Positions 6,978 through 15,604 of a stretch of 64,000 nucleotides of DNA are shown here, in pieces. The position numbers and the translations under genes were made by a program. A model generated the notes under the pieces. The model was given only the letters and a program-made list of their open reading frames with translations. It made no database searches and was not told the origin of the DNA. Numbering within the stretch: position 1 is the first letter of the stretch; each line of letters opens with the position of its first letter. The DNA is from Sphingobacteriales bacterium (GTDB taxonomy: Bacteria > Bacteroidota > Bacteroidia > Chitinophagales > CAIOSU01): assembly GCA_027483645.1 (NCBI GenBank), contig JAIXUD010000010.1:250001-314000 (forward strand), given 5' to 3'.

Positions 6978-9900
6978 ATGAATCGCTTATTATCCTTAAC
7001 CATGTTGCTCTTGCTGGGCGCATCTGTGCTCCGAGCGCAGACAGCCAATGTGCAGGTCATACACAATGCAGCCGACCCAGCAGCCGCTTCGGTTGATGTG
7101 TATGTTGGTGGCAATCTTGCTCTAGCATCTTTCGATTTTAGGGATGCAACATCTTTTCTGCAATTACCTTCGGGCCTAGCATTGCCGATAGAGGTGCGTG
7201 TTGCCGGAGGCGCTACTGCAGTATATACCACTACAGTAGGTCCTTTAGTTTCTGGGCAAAGCTATGTACTGATAGCTAATGGGGTAATTACTCCAGCCAA
7301 CTTTGATGCCAACCCCGATGGTATCAATATCAGTTTCGATCTGTTTGCAAATGGTGGCCGTCAAAGTGGTCAAAATGGATCCGGCAATGTTGATTTGCAA
7401 GTATTCCATGGAGCTACCGACGCGCCTTATGTGGATGTGGTAGCGCGTGGTGTGGGTACCCTAATCAATAATTTGGGATATACCGATTTTCAAGGCTATG
7501 CTACAGTTCCAACTGGTACTTATATATTAGATGTATATGATAGTACTCAAACTACTTTGGTGGCCAGCTATGTAGCCGACCTTTCTGTCTTCGGCGGTGG
7601 CGCAGGTACCATTTTGGCTTCAGGCTTCTTAGATGGTTCACAAGGTGAGAATTTCGGTTTGTTTCTAGCACCGGGAAATCAAAGTGGAACTAATGACCCA
7701 ATGGTGCAATTACCGTTATTTGCCCCTACTGCTAACCTGCAAGTAATACACAACGCTGCCGACCCTGCTGCTGCTAGTGTGGATGTATATGTAAACGGTG
7801 CTTTGGCTATCCCAGGTTTTGATTTCCGCGATGCTACCCCGTTTATCGAGTTGCCTGCCGGTGTTCCTGTTGAAGTAGAGATCACCCCTGCTGGAAGTGC
7901 CACAGTGGTGTATACTTTGAACCTTGATTCATTGCAGACTGATGTAAACTACATTGCTATTGCCAATGGAGTATTGACCCCTGCCAACTTTACCGCCAAC
8001 CCTGATGCAGTGAGCATCGGTTTTGATTTGTTTATCAGCGGAAGCGGCCGTCTTACAGGCCAAAACGGCTCTGGTAATGTTGATTTGCTAGTATTCCATG
8101 GTGCTACCGATGCCCCGTCAGTAGATGTGGTAGCGCGTGGCGTTGGCACCCTAATCAATAACTTGACCTATACCGATTTCCAAGGGTACGCTTCGGTGCC
8201 AGCTGGTGCATACATACTAGATGTATATGATAGCACCCAAACTACTTTAGTAGCTAGCTATGTAGCTGACCTAACTGGCCTGGGTGGTGGAGCTGCCACC
8301 GTATTTGCCTCTGGCTTTTTAGATGGTGCACAAGGTGAAGATTTTGGTTTGTTTGTAGCCTTGGGCGGTCTTACCGCTGTGGGTCAAACTTTGGAGTTGC
8401 CGCTATTCGCCCCTACTGCCAACCTACAAGTAATACACAATGCTGCCGACCCTGCTGCTGCTAGTGTAGATGTATATGTAAACGGTGCCTTGGCTATTCC
8501 AGGCTTCGATTTTCGCGATGCTACCCCGTTTATTGAGTTGCCAGCTGGTGTTCCGGTAGAAGTAGAGATTACCCCTGCAGGTAGTGCTACAGTAGTATAT
8601 ACTTTGAACCTAGATTCATTGCAGACTGATGTAAACTACATTGCTATTGCCAATGGAGTATTAACCCCAGCCAACTTTACTGGTAACCCTGATGCTGTAA
8701 GCATCGGCTTCGACTTATATATTAGCGGTATTGGCCGTCTTACAGGCCAAAACGGCTCTGGAAGTGTTGATTTGCTAGTATTCCATGGTTCTACCGATGC
8801 CCCGTCAGTAGATGTGGTAGCGCGTGGCGTTGGCACCCTAATCAATAACCTTAGCTACACTGATTTCCAAGGCTATGCTTCAGTGCCAGCGGGTAGCTAT
8901 ATTTTGGATGTGTACGATAGCACCCAAACTACTTTGGTAGCTAGCTACGTAGCCGACCTAACCGGTTTAGGCGGTGGTGCTGCCACAGTATTTGCTTCAG
9001 GTTTTTTAAATAGTGGCCAAGGTGAAGATTTTGGTTTGTTTGTAGCCTTGGGCGGCCTTACCGCTGTGGGTCAAACTTTGGAGTTGCCGTTGTATGTACC
9101 GACCGCCAGCGGCACAGCACGCTTACAAGTGATACACAACGCTGCTGACCCTGCTGCTGCAAGTGTAGATGTATATGTAAATGGTGCATTGACTTTGGAT
9201 AATTTCGACTACTTGGATGTATCATCTTTCTTGACTGTACCTTCTGGTTTGCCAATCGAAATTGAGATTACCCCAGCTACCAGCACTACAGTGGTATATA
9301 CCCTGAACTTAGACTCGCTGGAAGTTAATAAAAACTATGTGGCATTTGCCAATGGTGTATTGACCCCAGCTAACTTTACTGCCAACCCTGATGGTGTAAA
9401 CATTGCTTTTGATTTGTTTGCTTATGACCAAGCCCTTACTGGTGGCACTGGCGGTACTGGTACTGCTGATATCCTTATCTTCCATGGCTCAACCGATGCG
9501 CCTACTGTAGATATTGAAGCTCGCGGCGTGGCAACTTTGGCTGATGACCTGAGCTACACCGATTACAACCCAGCCGGTTACATCAACGTACCAACTTCTG
9601 ATTACATTATTGATGTGTTGAATGGTGCGGGTACTACTACATTGTTGAGCTACTATGCCGACCTATCAAGCGCTGCCAATATACCTGGTGGTGCAGCGGC
9701 CATAGTATTTGCATCTGGCTTCTTAGATGCATCTCAAGGTTCAGGCTTTGGCTTGTATGTGGCTATTGCTGGTTTGCCAACAACATCGGCTGCTATTGCC
9801 TTACCATTGATTGAAGAGGCCCGTGTACAAGTGATACACAATGCCGCCGACCCAGCTGCCGACTCAGTAGACGTATATGTAGTAAGCGCCGCCGATGGCG

Positions 9901-10784
9901 AAGTGATTGCAACTTTGAATGACTTTGCTTTCCGTACTGCTACCCCATACCTTACTTTGCCATCAAACATTCCATTGGAAATTGCCGTGGCACCAGCCAA
10001 CAGCACCGATGAGAATGATGCCATTGCTACCTTCCCTGTAGAATTGACTACCGACGAAACGTATGTGGTAATTGCAAACGGTGTATTGACCCCAGCAAAC
10101 TTTACTGCCAACCCTGACGGCGAGAGCATTGCTTTTGACCTATTTATTGAGAGTGGCAAAGAAGCTGCCGATGTAGCTACCAACACTGAGTTGTTGTTGT
10201 TCCACGGCGCTACTGATGCACCAACAGTTGATATTGTTGCCCGTGGTGTAGCCACTATTGGTGATGATTTGGTATATGGTGATGCTACTGCTTACTTGCC
10301 AGTACCTGCAGCATCTTATATTATTGATGTAGATGTAGCTGCTAGCGGCGCTACCGCAGCATCTTACACTGCCGACTTATCTACTTTAGCTGGTGGTGCA
10401 GGTGTGGCTTTTGCATCAGGCTTCTTGGATGGTACCCAAGGCCCAGCATTTGGTGTATGGGTAACTTTGGCTGACGGTACTACCTTCCCGCTGCCTGCTT
10501 ATGTAGGTATCAATGAGAGCACCTTCACCGGAAAATTGAACCTGTATCCTAACCCTGCCATCACCAATGTAACGCTTTCTTTGAGCCTAGATGAAGCCCA
10601 AACTGTGGAAGTAAGGGTGATGAACACACTGGGCCAAGTAGTATCCCTGAACAACTTGGGTGTACTTGCTAGTGGCGATAACAACATCGGCCTACAAGTA
10701 GCTGACTTGAATGCAGGCGTATACACTGTGAACATTGCTTTCGGCAATGGCGCGCAAGTTAACCGCCAATTGGTTGTTGAATAA
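6978..10784 (+). CDS. Secreted DUF4397-repeat protein with T9SS type A sorting domain
   Basis: About 1268 residues. The ATG at 6978 gives a clean signal peptide (NRLLSLTMLLLLGASVLRAQ) behind an A-rich leader. The ORF track start lies 14 codons upstream at a TTG. The mature protein has five tandem double units of ~229-234 residues. Each has one half starting VIHNAADPAAASVDVYV and one starting FHGATDAPxVDVVARG, both characteristic of DUF4397. The C-terminus is a type A sorting domain (LNLYPNPAITNVTLSLSL...LNAGVYTVNIAFGNG...RQLVVE), so the protein should be exported across the outer membrane by the T9SS and probably kept at the surface. Function is unknown; a structural or adhesive role is inference. 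It is followed by a strong terminator and is monocistronic. Confidence 0.88.
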   Translation: MNRLLSLTMLLLLGASVLRAQTANVQVIHNAADPAAASVDVYVGGNLALASFDFRDATSFLQLPSGLALPIEVRVAGGATAVYTTTVGPLVSGQSYVLIANGVITPANFDANPDGINISFDLFANGGRQSGQNGSGNVDLQVFHGATDAPYVDVVARGVGTLINNLGYTDFQGYATVPTGTYILDVYDSTQTTLVASYVADLSVFGGGAGTILASGFLDGSQGENFGLFLAPGNQSGTNDPMVQLPLFAPTANLQVIHNAADPAAASVDVYVNGALAIPGFDFRDATPFIELPAGVPVEVEITPAGSATVVYTLNLDSLQTDVNYIAIANGVLTPANFTANPDAVSIGFDLFISGSGRLTGQNGSGNVDLLVFHGATDAPSVDVVARGVGTLINNLTYTDFQGYASVPAGAYILDVYDSTQTTLVASYVADLTGLGGGAATVFASGFLDGAQGEDFGLFVALGGLTAVGQTLELPLFAPTANLQVIHNAADPAAASVDVYVNGALAIPGFDFRDATPFIELPAGVPVEVEITPAGSATVVYTLNLDSLQTDVNYIAIANGVLTPANFTGNPDAVSIGFDLYISGIGRLTGQNGSGSVDLLVFHGSTDAPSVDVVARGVGTLINNLSYTDFQGYASVPAGSYILDVYDSTQTTLVASYVADLTGLGGGAATVFASGFLNSGQGEDFGLFVALGGLTAVGQTLELPLYVPTASGTARLQVIHNAADPAAASVDVYVNGALTLDNFDYLDVSSFLTVPSGLPIEIEITPATSTTVVYTLNLDSLEVNKNYVAFANGVLTPANFTANPDGVNIAFDLFAYDQALTGGTGGTGTADILIFHGSTDAPTVDIEARGVATLADDLSYTDYNPAGYINVPTSDYIIDVLNGAGTTTLLSYYADLSSAANIPGGAAAIVFASGFLDASQGSGFGLYVAIAGLPTTSAAIALPLIEEARVQVIHNAADPAADSVDVYVVSAADGEVIATLNDFAFRTATPYLTLPSNIPLEIAVAPANSTDENDAIATFPVELTTDETYVVIANGVLTPANFTANPDGESIAFDLFIESGKEAADVATNTELLLFHGATDAPTVDIVARGVATIGDDLVYGDATAYLPVPAASYIIDVDVAASGATAASYTADLSTLAGGAGVAFASGFLDGTQGPAFGVWVTLADGTTFPLPAYVGINESTFTGKLNLYPNPAITNVTLSLSLDEAQTVEVRVMNTLGQVVSLNNLGVLASGDNNIGLQVADLNAGVYTVNIAFGNGAQVNRQLVVE
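7044..10510 (+). repeat. Five tandem DUF4397 double units inside the CDS
   Basis: Unit starts, aligned on the codons before QVIHNAADP, are at 7044, 7731, 8418, 9117 and 9819. The first three spacings are 687, 687 and 699 bp, and the fourth is 702 bp. Units 2 and 3 are nearly identical at DNA level, whereas 1, 4 and 5 have diverged. This suggests a recent duplication or gene conversion in the middle of the array. Confidence 0.85.
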
Positions 10785-10809
10785 GTAATTACTGATCCTC
10801 TTTAATATT

Positions 10810-10845
10810 GAGCGCCCCGGCCTGCCAGCCGGGGCGCTCTTTTTT
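10810..10845 (+). terminator. Strong rho-independent terminator after DUF4397 gene
   Basis: Perfect 12-bp stem GAGCGCCCCGGC / GCCGGGGCGCTC with loop CTGCCA, followed by TTTTTT. It lies 26 bp after the stop codon. Confidence 0.93.
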
Positions 10846-10885
10846 GCTTAAGATGCAAGGTACAACCTCGGATTACATTGTTTCC

Positions 10886-10929
10886 CGTGGCGTTCGTTGC
10901 GTTTTTTTCTTTGCGTTCGTTGCGGTTAA
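10886..10929. repeat. CTTTGCGTTCGTTGCG-type intergenic repeat
   Basis: Contains GCGTTCGTTGCG twice (10891-10902 and 10913-10924 region) separated by TTTTTTTCTTT. It is related in style to the CTTTGTG repeats at 542-585 and 42486-42575. Confidence 0.5.
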
Positions 10930-10995
10930 GTCTTTATGGTAAATTAATTATTAGGGTTGTAAAGCAACTAAGGCGATAGTGAGCCATGCACAGCC

Positions 10996-11922
10996 TCAAG
11001 GTGCACGTAGTAAAAATGCCCGCGCATCTGCAGCTGTAACAACCGGTATCTCTTCCATAGGCACATGCCCAACGCCTTTGTACACTATCAGTTGCGAGTT
11101 CGGTATGGCCTGCTGAAATAGCGTTGCATGCTCTAGCGGTATCCATTTGTCCACTTCGCCCCACTGTATTAGGGTAGGGGTCTCGATTTCAGGTATGCGC
11201 TCCGTTTGAAACTCGAAGCCGCTATTGGTGCGCTGTACAAAAGCCTTTCGGTTACCATCCCTGAGCATCAAGTTGTAGTATCTATCTACCAATGAGTCGG
11301 TAACCAATTCGTCGTTTCCATATACATCCTTTATGCTCATCCGAAAAAGATACTTAGGCGATAGCATTTCCATTACGTCTTTTAAAACGGGGGTGGTAGC
11401 TATTTTGAAGATAAATGGTTTTGCTTGGTTTTTGGTGTAGCCTGCTGCATCAATCAGGATCAGCTTCTTTATTTGGTGAGGGTAGGAGAGCGCGTAATTC
11501 CAAGCGATAAGTCCACCCAGCGAGTTTCCGGCTAAATGAAATTCGTGGATACCCAGTTTATCCATAAACCGGTGCACGAAATCAAGGTAATATTGTATAC
11601 TGTAGTCGCCGGAGGGGTTTGGCCCAGTTAAGCCAAAGGCAGGCAAATCAAGCGATATCACTTTAAAGTCGCCCTTAAGCTCTTTTACCCAACCTTCCCA
11701 AGTGTGCAGTGATGCTGCCATGCCGTGCAGCAAAACCAAAGGCGGTCCGTTGCCTTCAATGCGGTAATGCACCTGCATATTATCAACTTCGATAAATTTT
11801 GACTCCGCATTGGTGTATAAGGGTTTCAAATCATCTACAGGAATATTGCAGCGCAACTGGCTAAGTGTGAGCACTAAGAGTAGTATCGTAAAATAGCCTA
11901 GGTATTTTAGAGTCTTTCGCAT
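10996..11922 (-). CDS. Alpha/beta hydrolase, membrane-anchored or exported
   Basis: A 308-residue alpha/beta-hydrolase fold enzyme. An N-terminal hydrophobic segment (YLGYFTILLLVLTLSQLRC) ends in a Cys, but a strict lipobox is not obvious, so it may be an anchor. Catalytic features are the oxyanion HG motif VLLHGMAAS, the nucleophile elbow GNSLGG (Ser), an Asp in the late region (GEVDKWIPLEH) and the His in VGHVPMEE. The order matches haloperoxidase/MhpC-type esterases. The substrate is unknown. Stand-alone gene; it does not overlap the downstream DUF4397 terminator region. Confidence 0.85.
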   Translation of the reverse strand: MRKTLKYLGYFTILLLVLTLSQLRCNIPVDDLKPLYTNAESKFIEVDNMQVHYRIEGNGPPLVLLHGMAASLHTWEGWVKELKGDFKVISLDLPAFGLTGPNPSGDYSIQYYLDFVHRFMDKLGIHEFHLAGNSLGGLIAWNYALSYPHQIKKLILIDAAGYTKNQAKPFIFKIATTPVLKDVMEMLSPKYLFRMSIKDVYGNDELVTDSLVDRYYNLMLRDGNRKAFVQRTNSGFEFQTERIPEIETPTLIQWGEVDKWIPLEHATLFQQAIPNSQLIVYKGVGHVPMEEIPVVTAADARAFLLRAP

Positions 11923-12153
11923 GATGTTTTTGTTTAAGTTGTAAATTATTACTAAATTATTTGCAAATAGTAAAAATGTAGCTATTTTTGTACAGCAATC
12001 TGGACGACGGTACTTTATCTCTCCTTTTTAGCCCTTCTAATAATAGTCTCTTTTACAAAATGATACTTAAACTTTCGTTTACCTTCGGGTAAATGGTAGC
12101 GCCCTGCTTGGTTTCGCCCTTTTCCAAGTAGGGCGTCTTCATTTTAGGTAAGC

Positions 12154-12576
12154 CTAATCTGCTTTCCGGCTTAGTATGGTCACCAGTACGCTTAGCAAGG
12201 TTCCACCTGCCAATGAGAGTGCTACATCTATCATCCAATCATCGTAAAACTCCATGGTATCCCTGTCTAATATGTATAGCGTAATGCGCAGCAAGGCTTG
12301 CATTACCACATAAACACCAAAGCAAATAAGCACACCGGTGCGTACATCTTTTGCTGAGTTTTTCTTTTGGTAATAAAAGTTGAGCGTGGTGTTCATCATA
12401 ATCATGGCCAGCAGTATAGACAGAATGAGCTTTACGGAGAAGCTGCTATAAGGTGCCATTATAGTGAATACAATTTTTACCGTACCTGCCGCCAAACCAC
12501 CCAATAGCACATATGGCCATATGGGTGTAGGCTTTACATACTTGCGCTCGTGGTCTAGTATTTCTTCTTCTTCCAA
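12154..12576 (-). CDS. Small polytopic membrane protein, unknown
   Basis: About 140 residues, with an acidic N-terminus (EEEEILDHERKY) and four predicted transmembrane helices: roughly residues 20-40 (WPYVLLGGLAAGTVKIVF), 47-68 (KLILSILLAMIMM), 80-100 (VLICFGVYVVMQALL) and 115-136 (DVALSLAGGTLLSVLVTIL). No ATG is available in frame, so translation probably starts at the TTG at 12576. It resembles in size and layout the many short DUF-type inner-membrane proteins of Bacteroidota, but I do not recognise a family. Alternative-frame ORFs overlapping it (12053-12238, 12446-12715) look like shadows. Confidence 0.6.
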   Translation of the reverse strand: MEEEEILDHERKYVKPTPIWPYVLLGGLAAGTVKIVFTIMAPYSSFSVKLILSILLAMIMMNTTLNFYYQKKNSAKDVRTGVLICFGVYVVMQALLRITLYILDRDTMEFYDDWMIDVALSLAGGTLLSVLVTILSRKAD

Positions 12577-12689
12577 AGGGTGGGTGTTTAAGGGGGATTG
12601 TTTTTATAAATATACCCTCTTTTTTAGTATTGGTAAATGAATGGGCTAATTGCAAAGAAACAGCATTTTCTAAGATACCTGCCAGTATG

Positions 12690-12731
12690 CTCACTACTTG
12701 ATACTTGATACTCACTACTTGATACTATCTG
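12690..12731. repeat. CTTGATA/CTCACTA heptamer array next to a -7 box
   Basis: CTCACTA CTTGATA CTTGATA CTCACTA CTTGATA CTATCTG, six units in 7-bp register, ending 3 bp before a TACCTTTG box. Nearly the same array, with the same unit order, lies on the minus strand at 56733-56767 upstream of the YggS gene. Confidence 0.88.
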
Positions 12732-12734
12732 CTC

Positions 12735-12742
12735 TACCTTTG
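12735..12742 (+). promoter_or_regulatory. -7 box TACCTTTG, probable leaderless promoter
   Basis: Exact match to the Bacteroidetes -7 consensus TAnnTTTG. It is only 4 nt from the ATG at 12747, so transcription should start at or next to the start codon (inference). Confidence 0.6.
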
Positions 12743-12746
12743 CCGC

Positions 12747-13607
12747 ATGAAAGTACGCAACCAAGCCGACGTAGAACGCACCTTGAAGCGGGTAAAGTAT
12801 TTGTTCGGTATTTTGGAATTTGTGGCTAAGCCTTTGGCTGCGCGACTGGCGGCATACTGGTTCTTTAAGCCACTACGCTATGATGCGCCTAGAAGGGAGG
12901 TTGCCGCTGCCAATGAAGCGGAGCGGTTTACGCTTACTGTAATGGGCGTACCGATACAAGTATATACTTGGGGCGAAGGCCCTGCAGTGGTCTTTCTGCA
13001 TGGGTGGAGCGGGCGCGGCACGCAGTGCAGGGAGTTTATTGCGCCCATTACCCAAGCAGGCTACAAGCTGGTGGCGGTTGATGTGGAGGGGCACGGAGCT
13101 TCGCCGGGCAAAACATCGGATGTTACCCGGTTTAGTGGTGCGCTGGAGGCCATACACCAGCACTATGGTGGCCAAATAACTGCTGCCATTGGGCATTCGC
13201 TGGGCGGGGCGGCAATATTGCTCTCTATTAAAGAAGGGCTGCACTTACCTAAGGTAGTGGTCATTAGCACCCCATCGATTGCTACCGATATACTTACTGA
13301 GTTTTTGCAAAGGGTAGGGGGAAGTGAAACCACGGGCCGGTATGTGAACGGGCTGATACAGAAGCGCTATGGCCGCACACTCGAAGAGCTTAGCGCTTAT
13401 CAATCGGCTAAAGGCCTGCCCGCTGTGCCCGTTTTGTTAGTGTATGACCGTACCGACGTGGATGTGCCCTTCTACCATGCGCAACCTCTGCTGGATACCC
13501 TCAAGAATGCCCGCTTACTAGCCACCGAGGGCTATAGCCATACCCGCATCCTCCGTAGCCCCGAAGTGATTAGGGAAACAGTGGCTTTTATTAACGATAT
13601 GGCATAA
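12747..13607 (+). CDS. Alpha/beta hydrolase
   Basis: A 286-residue cytosolic alpha/beta hydrolase without a signal peptide. Motifs are VVFLHGWSGRG (oxyanion region), VDVEGHGAS, the nucleophile elbow IGHSLGGAA, the acid region YDRTDVDVPF and the His in TEGYSHTRIL. The N-terminal ~60 residues (VERTLKRVKYLFGILEFVAKPLAARLAAYWFFKPLR) form an amphipathic extension of the type that could associate with membrane. The substrate is unknown. The start is fixed by the TACCTTTG box 4 nt upstream of the ATG. Its upstream region is shared almost letter for letter with the YggS gene at 56714. Confidence 0.85.
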   Translation: MKVRNQADVERTLKRVKYLFGILEFVAKPLAARLAAYWFFKPLRYDAPRREVAAANEAERFTLTVMGVPIQVYTWGEGPAVVFLHGWSGRGTQCREFIAPITQAGYKLVAVDVEGHGASPGKTSDVTRFSGALEAIHQHYGGQITAAIGHSLGGAAILLSIKEGLHLPKVVVISTPSIATDILTEFLQRVGGSETTGRYVNGLIQKRYGRTLEELSAYQSAKGLPAVPVLLVYDRTDVDVPFYHAQPLLDTLKNARLLATEGYSHTRILRSPEVIRETVAFINDMA

Positions 13608-13666
13608 TTATATCAATAAAGTCTTCAATTTTCATCAGTTTTGCAGTCCCAACCACAGCGTTAGCC

Positions 13667-14395
13667 ATGAGCGTTTCCATTACTAAGCTTTCCATTATCA
13701 TACCTGCCTACAATGAGGAGCGCACCATCCATTTAATATTGGATAAGATAAAAGCCGTAACGCTGGCCAACAACATACAGAAGGAGATTATCATTACCAA
13801 TGATTGCTCAAAAGATAATACCGAAGGGGCGATATTGGCCTATATTGCAGCAAACCCAGCGTTGGAAATAAAGTATTACAAGCATGAGGTAAACCAAGGT
13901 AAAGGCGCTGCGCTGCATACTGGCATTAGTAAGGCCACTGGCGAATACCTAATAATACAAGATGCCGACCTTGAGTACGACCCTGAGGAGTACAACAAGC
14001 TATTGAAGCCTGTGCTGCTGGGCTTTGCCGATGTGGTGTTTGGCTCCCGGTTTATGGGGGGAAGCCCTCACCGCGTATTGTTCTTTTGGCATACTATCGG
14101 CAATAAGGTACTTACCTTCCTATCCAACATGTTTACCGACCTTAACCTTACGGATATGGAAACGTGCTATAAATTATTCCATACTGAAACACTCCAATCC
14201 ATTAAGTTGGTAGAGAAGCGTTTTGGATTTGAACCAGAGGTAACGGCTAAAATATCAAAGGTGAAGAACATTCGTATTTACGAAGTGGGCATATCATACT
14301 ACGGCCGCACTTACGAAGAGGGTAAAAAGATAGGTTGGCGCGATGGTTTTAGGGCCATTTACTGTATCTTCAAATACAACCTTTTCACTCGCTAA
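13667..14395 (+). CDS. Glycosyltransferase family 2 (dolichyl-phosphate sugar transferase-like)
   Basis: A 242-residue GT2 enzyme transferring a sugar from a nucleotide donor, probably onto a polyprenyl phosphate in the inner leaflet of the membrane. GT-A motifs are LSIIIPAYNEERTI, IITNDCSKDNTEG, NQGKGAALHTGI, LIIQDADLEYDPEEY (the DxD region), DVVFGSRF, TDMETCYKLFHT and RFGFEPEVTAKI. This layout is that of DPM1/ALG5-type synthases. No transmembrane helix follows, so it is the short soluble form. The stop codon (14393-14395) abuts the stop codon of the converging response-regulator gene with no spacer. A near-consensus -7 box (CAGTTTTG) is at 13635-13642. Confidence 0.9.
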   Translation: MSVSITKLSIIIPAYNEERTIHLILDKIKAVTLANNIQKEIIITNDCSKDNTEGAILAYIAANPALEIKYYKHEVNQGKGAALHTGISKATGEYLIIQDADLEYDPEEYNKLLKPVLLGFADVVFGSRFMGGSPHRVLFFWHTIGNKVLTFLSNMFTDLNLTDMETCYKLFHTETLQSIKLVEKRFGFEPEVTAKISKVKNIRIYEVGISYYGRTYEEGKKIGWRDGFRAIYCIFKYNLFTR

Positions 14396-15178
14396 TTAGC
14401 TTACCTTTTTGATTATACCAGCTATCTTTTGCAAGGTACCGGTATCTTTGCTAGGCTTGGCAAAGCAGTTGAAGTGATGTCCTTTTAGGCTAAAAGAGAA
14501 ATTGATTGCAGCACCATCCGTTATCGCTTGCTTTATCTGTTTTTCGGCCAGTTGGGCTGCCTCGGCGGGCAATAGGTTAAGCAAAGTGGTAAGGTTGGTA
14601 GCACGCTTTGGGTCTGCTTCGGCAAACAAGGTATATAAGTTGCTACTCCAGTGCATGCTGTTATCTTTCACGTTAAGTTCCCAATAGCCAAACTCGCACG
14701 CCTCTTGCGCTAGATCAAACTTGTTATTGCTTTCGTTAAGTTGTAGCGAATAGCTCAATACCTGTTTTTGCAACTGGTACCTTTCAAAAGCATAGCGAAC
14801 CGATGAAGTGAGCACTTTTCCATCAAACTGGCCTTTCACCAAGAAATCCTGCGCGCCCTTCTTTACCGTTTGCAGGCCCAGCTCTTCATCATTGAGGCCG
14901 GTAAGCACAATTACCACGCTGCCCTGTGAGGCTTCTAGCACGGTTTCTAGGGTTTCTATACCCTTGCTGTCGGGCAGGTTCAAATCCAATAGCACCACAT
15001 CAAATTCATTGTTCTGTAGCAGGTCTATGGCAGTTTTCAAAAACTCGGCATGTAGCAGCCTAGCATATTTAAGTACCGATTCCTCCAAGTAAAACTTAAT
15101 CAAAAAAGCGTCGCCTGGGTTATCTTCAATTAGTAGTATGTTCAAATTTATGCTTGGTTCCATAATGGTTCGGCTCAT
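14396..15178 (-). CDS. Response regulator with C-terminal PAS-like domain
   Basis: A 260-residue protein, third gene of the signalling operon. Residues ~10-125 are a receiver domain: NILLIEDNPGDAFLI carries the acidic pair, FDVVLLDLNLPDSKG the phosphoacceptor Asp, VIVLTGLNDEE the Thr switch and DFLVKGQF the conserved Lys. After a helical linker (RYQLQKQVLSYSLQL) the rest looks like one PAS domain (FDLAQEACEFGYWELNVKDNS...). There is no DNA-binding or output enzyme domain, so it probably acts by protein contact, for example back on the kinase. Its ATG follows the TGA of the upstream regulator without a spacer, so translation is probably coupled. Confidence 0.85.
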   Translation of the reverse strand: MSRTIMEPSINLNILLIEDNPGDAFLIKFYLEESVLKYARLLHAEFLKTAIDLLQNNEFDVVLLDLNLPDSKGIETLETVLEASQGSVVIVLTGLNDEELGLQTVKKGAQDFLVKGQFDGKVLTSSVRYAFERYQLQKQVLSYSLQLNESNNKFDLAQEACEFGYWELNVKDNSMHWSSNLYTLFAEADPKRATNLTTLLNLLPAEAAQLAEKQIKQAITDGAAINFSFSLKGHHFNCFAKPSKDTGTLQKIAGIIKKVS

Positions 15179-15604
15179 TCAATTAAGCAATTTAGCAATA
15201 GAAAACCAAAATTTCTCAATATTGTTGACAACTTTAAAGTATTCGTCAAAATCTACTGGCTTGGTGATGTAGGAATTGGCTCGCCGCATGTAGCATTGCT
15301 CAATATCATGGTCGGCTTCTGACGAAGTAAGCATCACTACTGGTATTAGCATTAGCCTCGGGTGGCTCTTTACCACTTCCAGCACTTCTATTCCGTTTCG
15401 GCGTGGTAGGTTCAGGTCTAGTATTATCAAGTCGGGCAGGTGATTTTTCTCAACCGAACTCATCAGGTAATCAATGGCTTCCTCTCCATCATAGGCCACT
15501 TTCAGTTGCGATTGGTATAGGCTGGTTTTCAATATCTCTTGGGTTAGGCGCACATCGCCTGGGTTGTCTTCTACCAGCAATATATTATAAGGCGCACTAG
15601 CCAT
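15179..15604 (-). CDS. Single-domain response regulator (Rcp1/CheY-like)
   Basis: A 141-residue stand-alone receiver domain. Motifs are YNILLVEDNPGDVRLT (acidic pocket), PDLIILDLNLPRRNG (phosphoacceptor Asp), IPVVMLTSSEADHD (Thr/Ser switch) and SYITKPVDFDEY (Lys). The VEDNPGDVRL start and the PVDFDEYF ending are typical of the Rcp1-type regulators that partner phytochrome-like or multi-PAS kinases. Its ATG overlaps the kinase stop by one base (TAATG), so the two are translationally coupled. The kinase is the expected phosphodonor. No output domain. Confidence 0.92.
   Translation of the reverse strand: MASAPYNILLVEDNPGDVRLTQEILKTSLYQSQLKVAYDGEEAIDYLMSSVEKNHLPDLIILDLNLPRRNGIEVLEVVKSHPRLMLIPVVMLTSSEADHDIEQCYMRRANSYITKPVDFDEYFKVVNNIEKFWFSIAKLLN

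Noticed and set aside
9734-10255. 173-residue minus-strand ORF opposite the DUF4397 gene
   Set aside because: Low-complexity Ala/Ser/Thr shadow that repeats with the DUF4397 units; similar shadows occur at 7679, 7949 and 8636.
12446-12715. 89-residue ORF overlapping the small membrane protein
   Set aside because: Runs through the heptamer array and another gene's promoter side; composition not protein-like.
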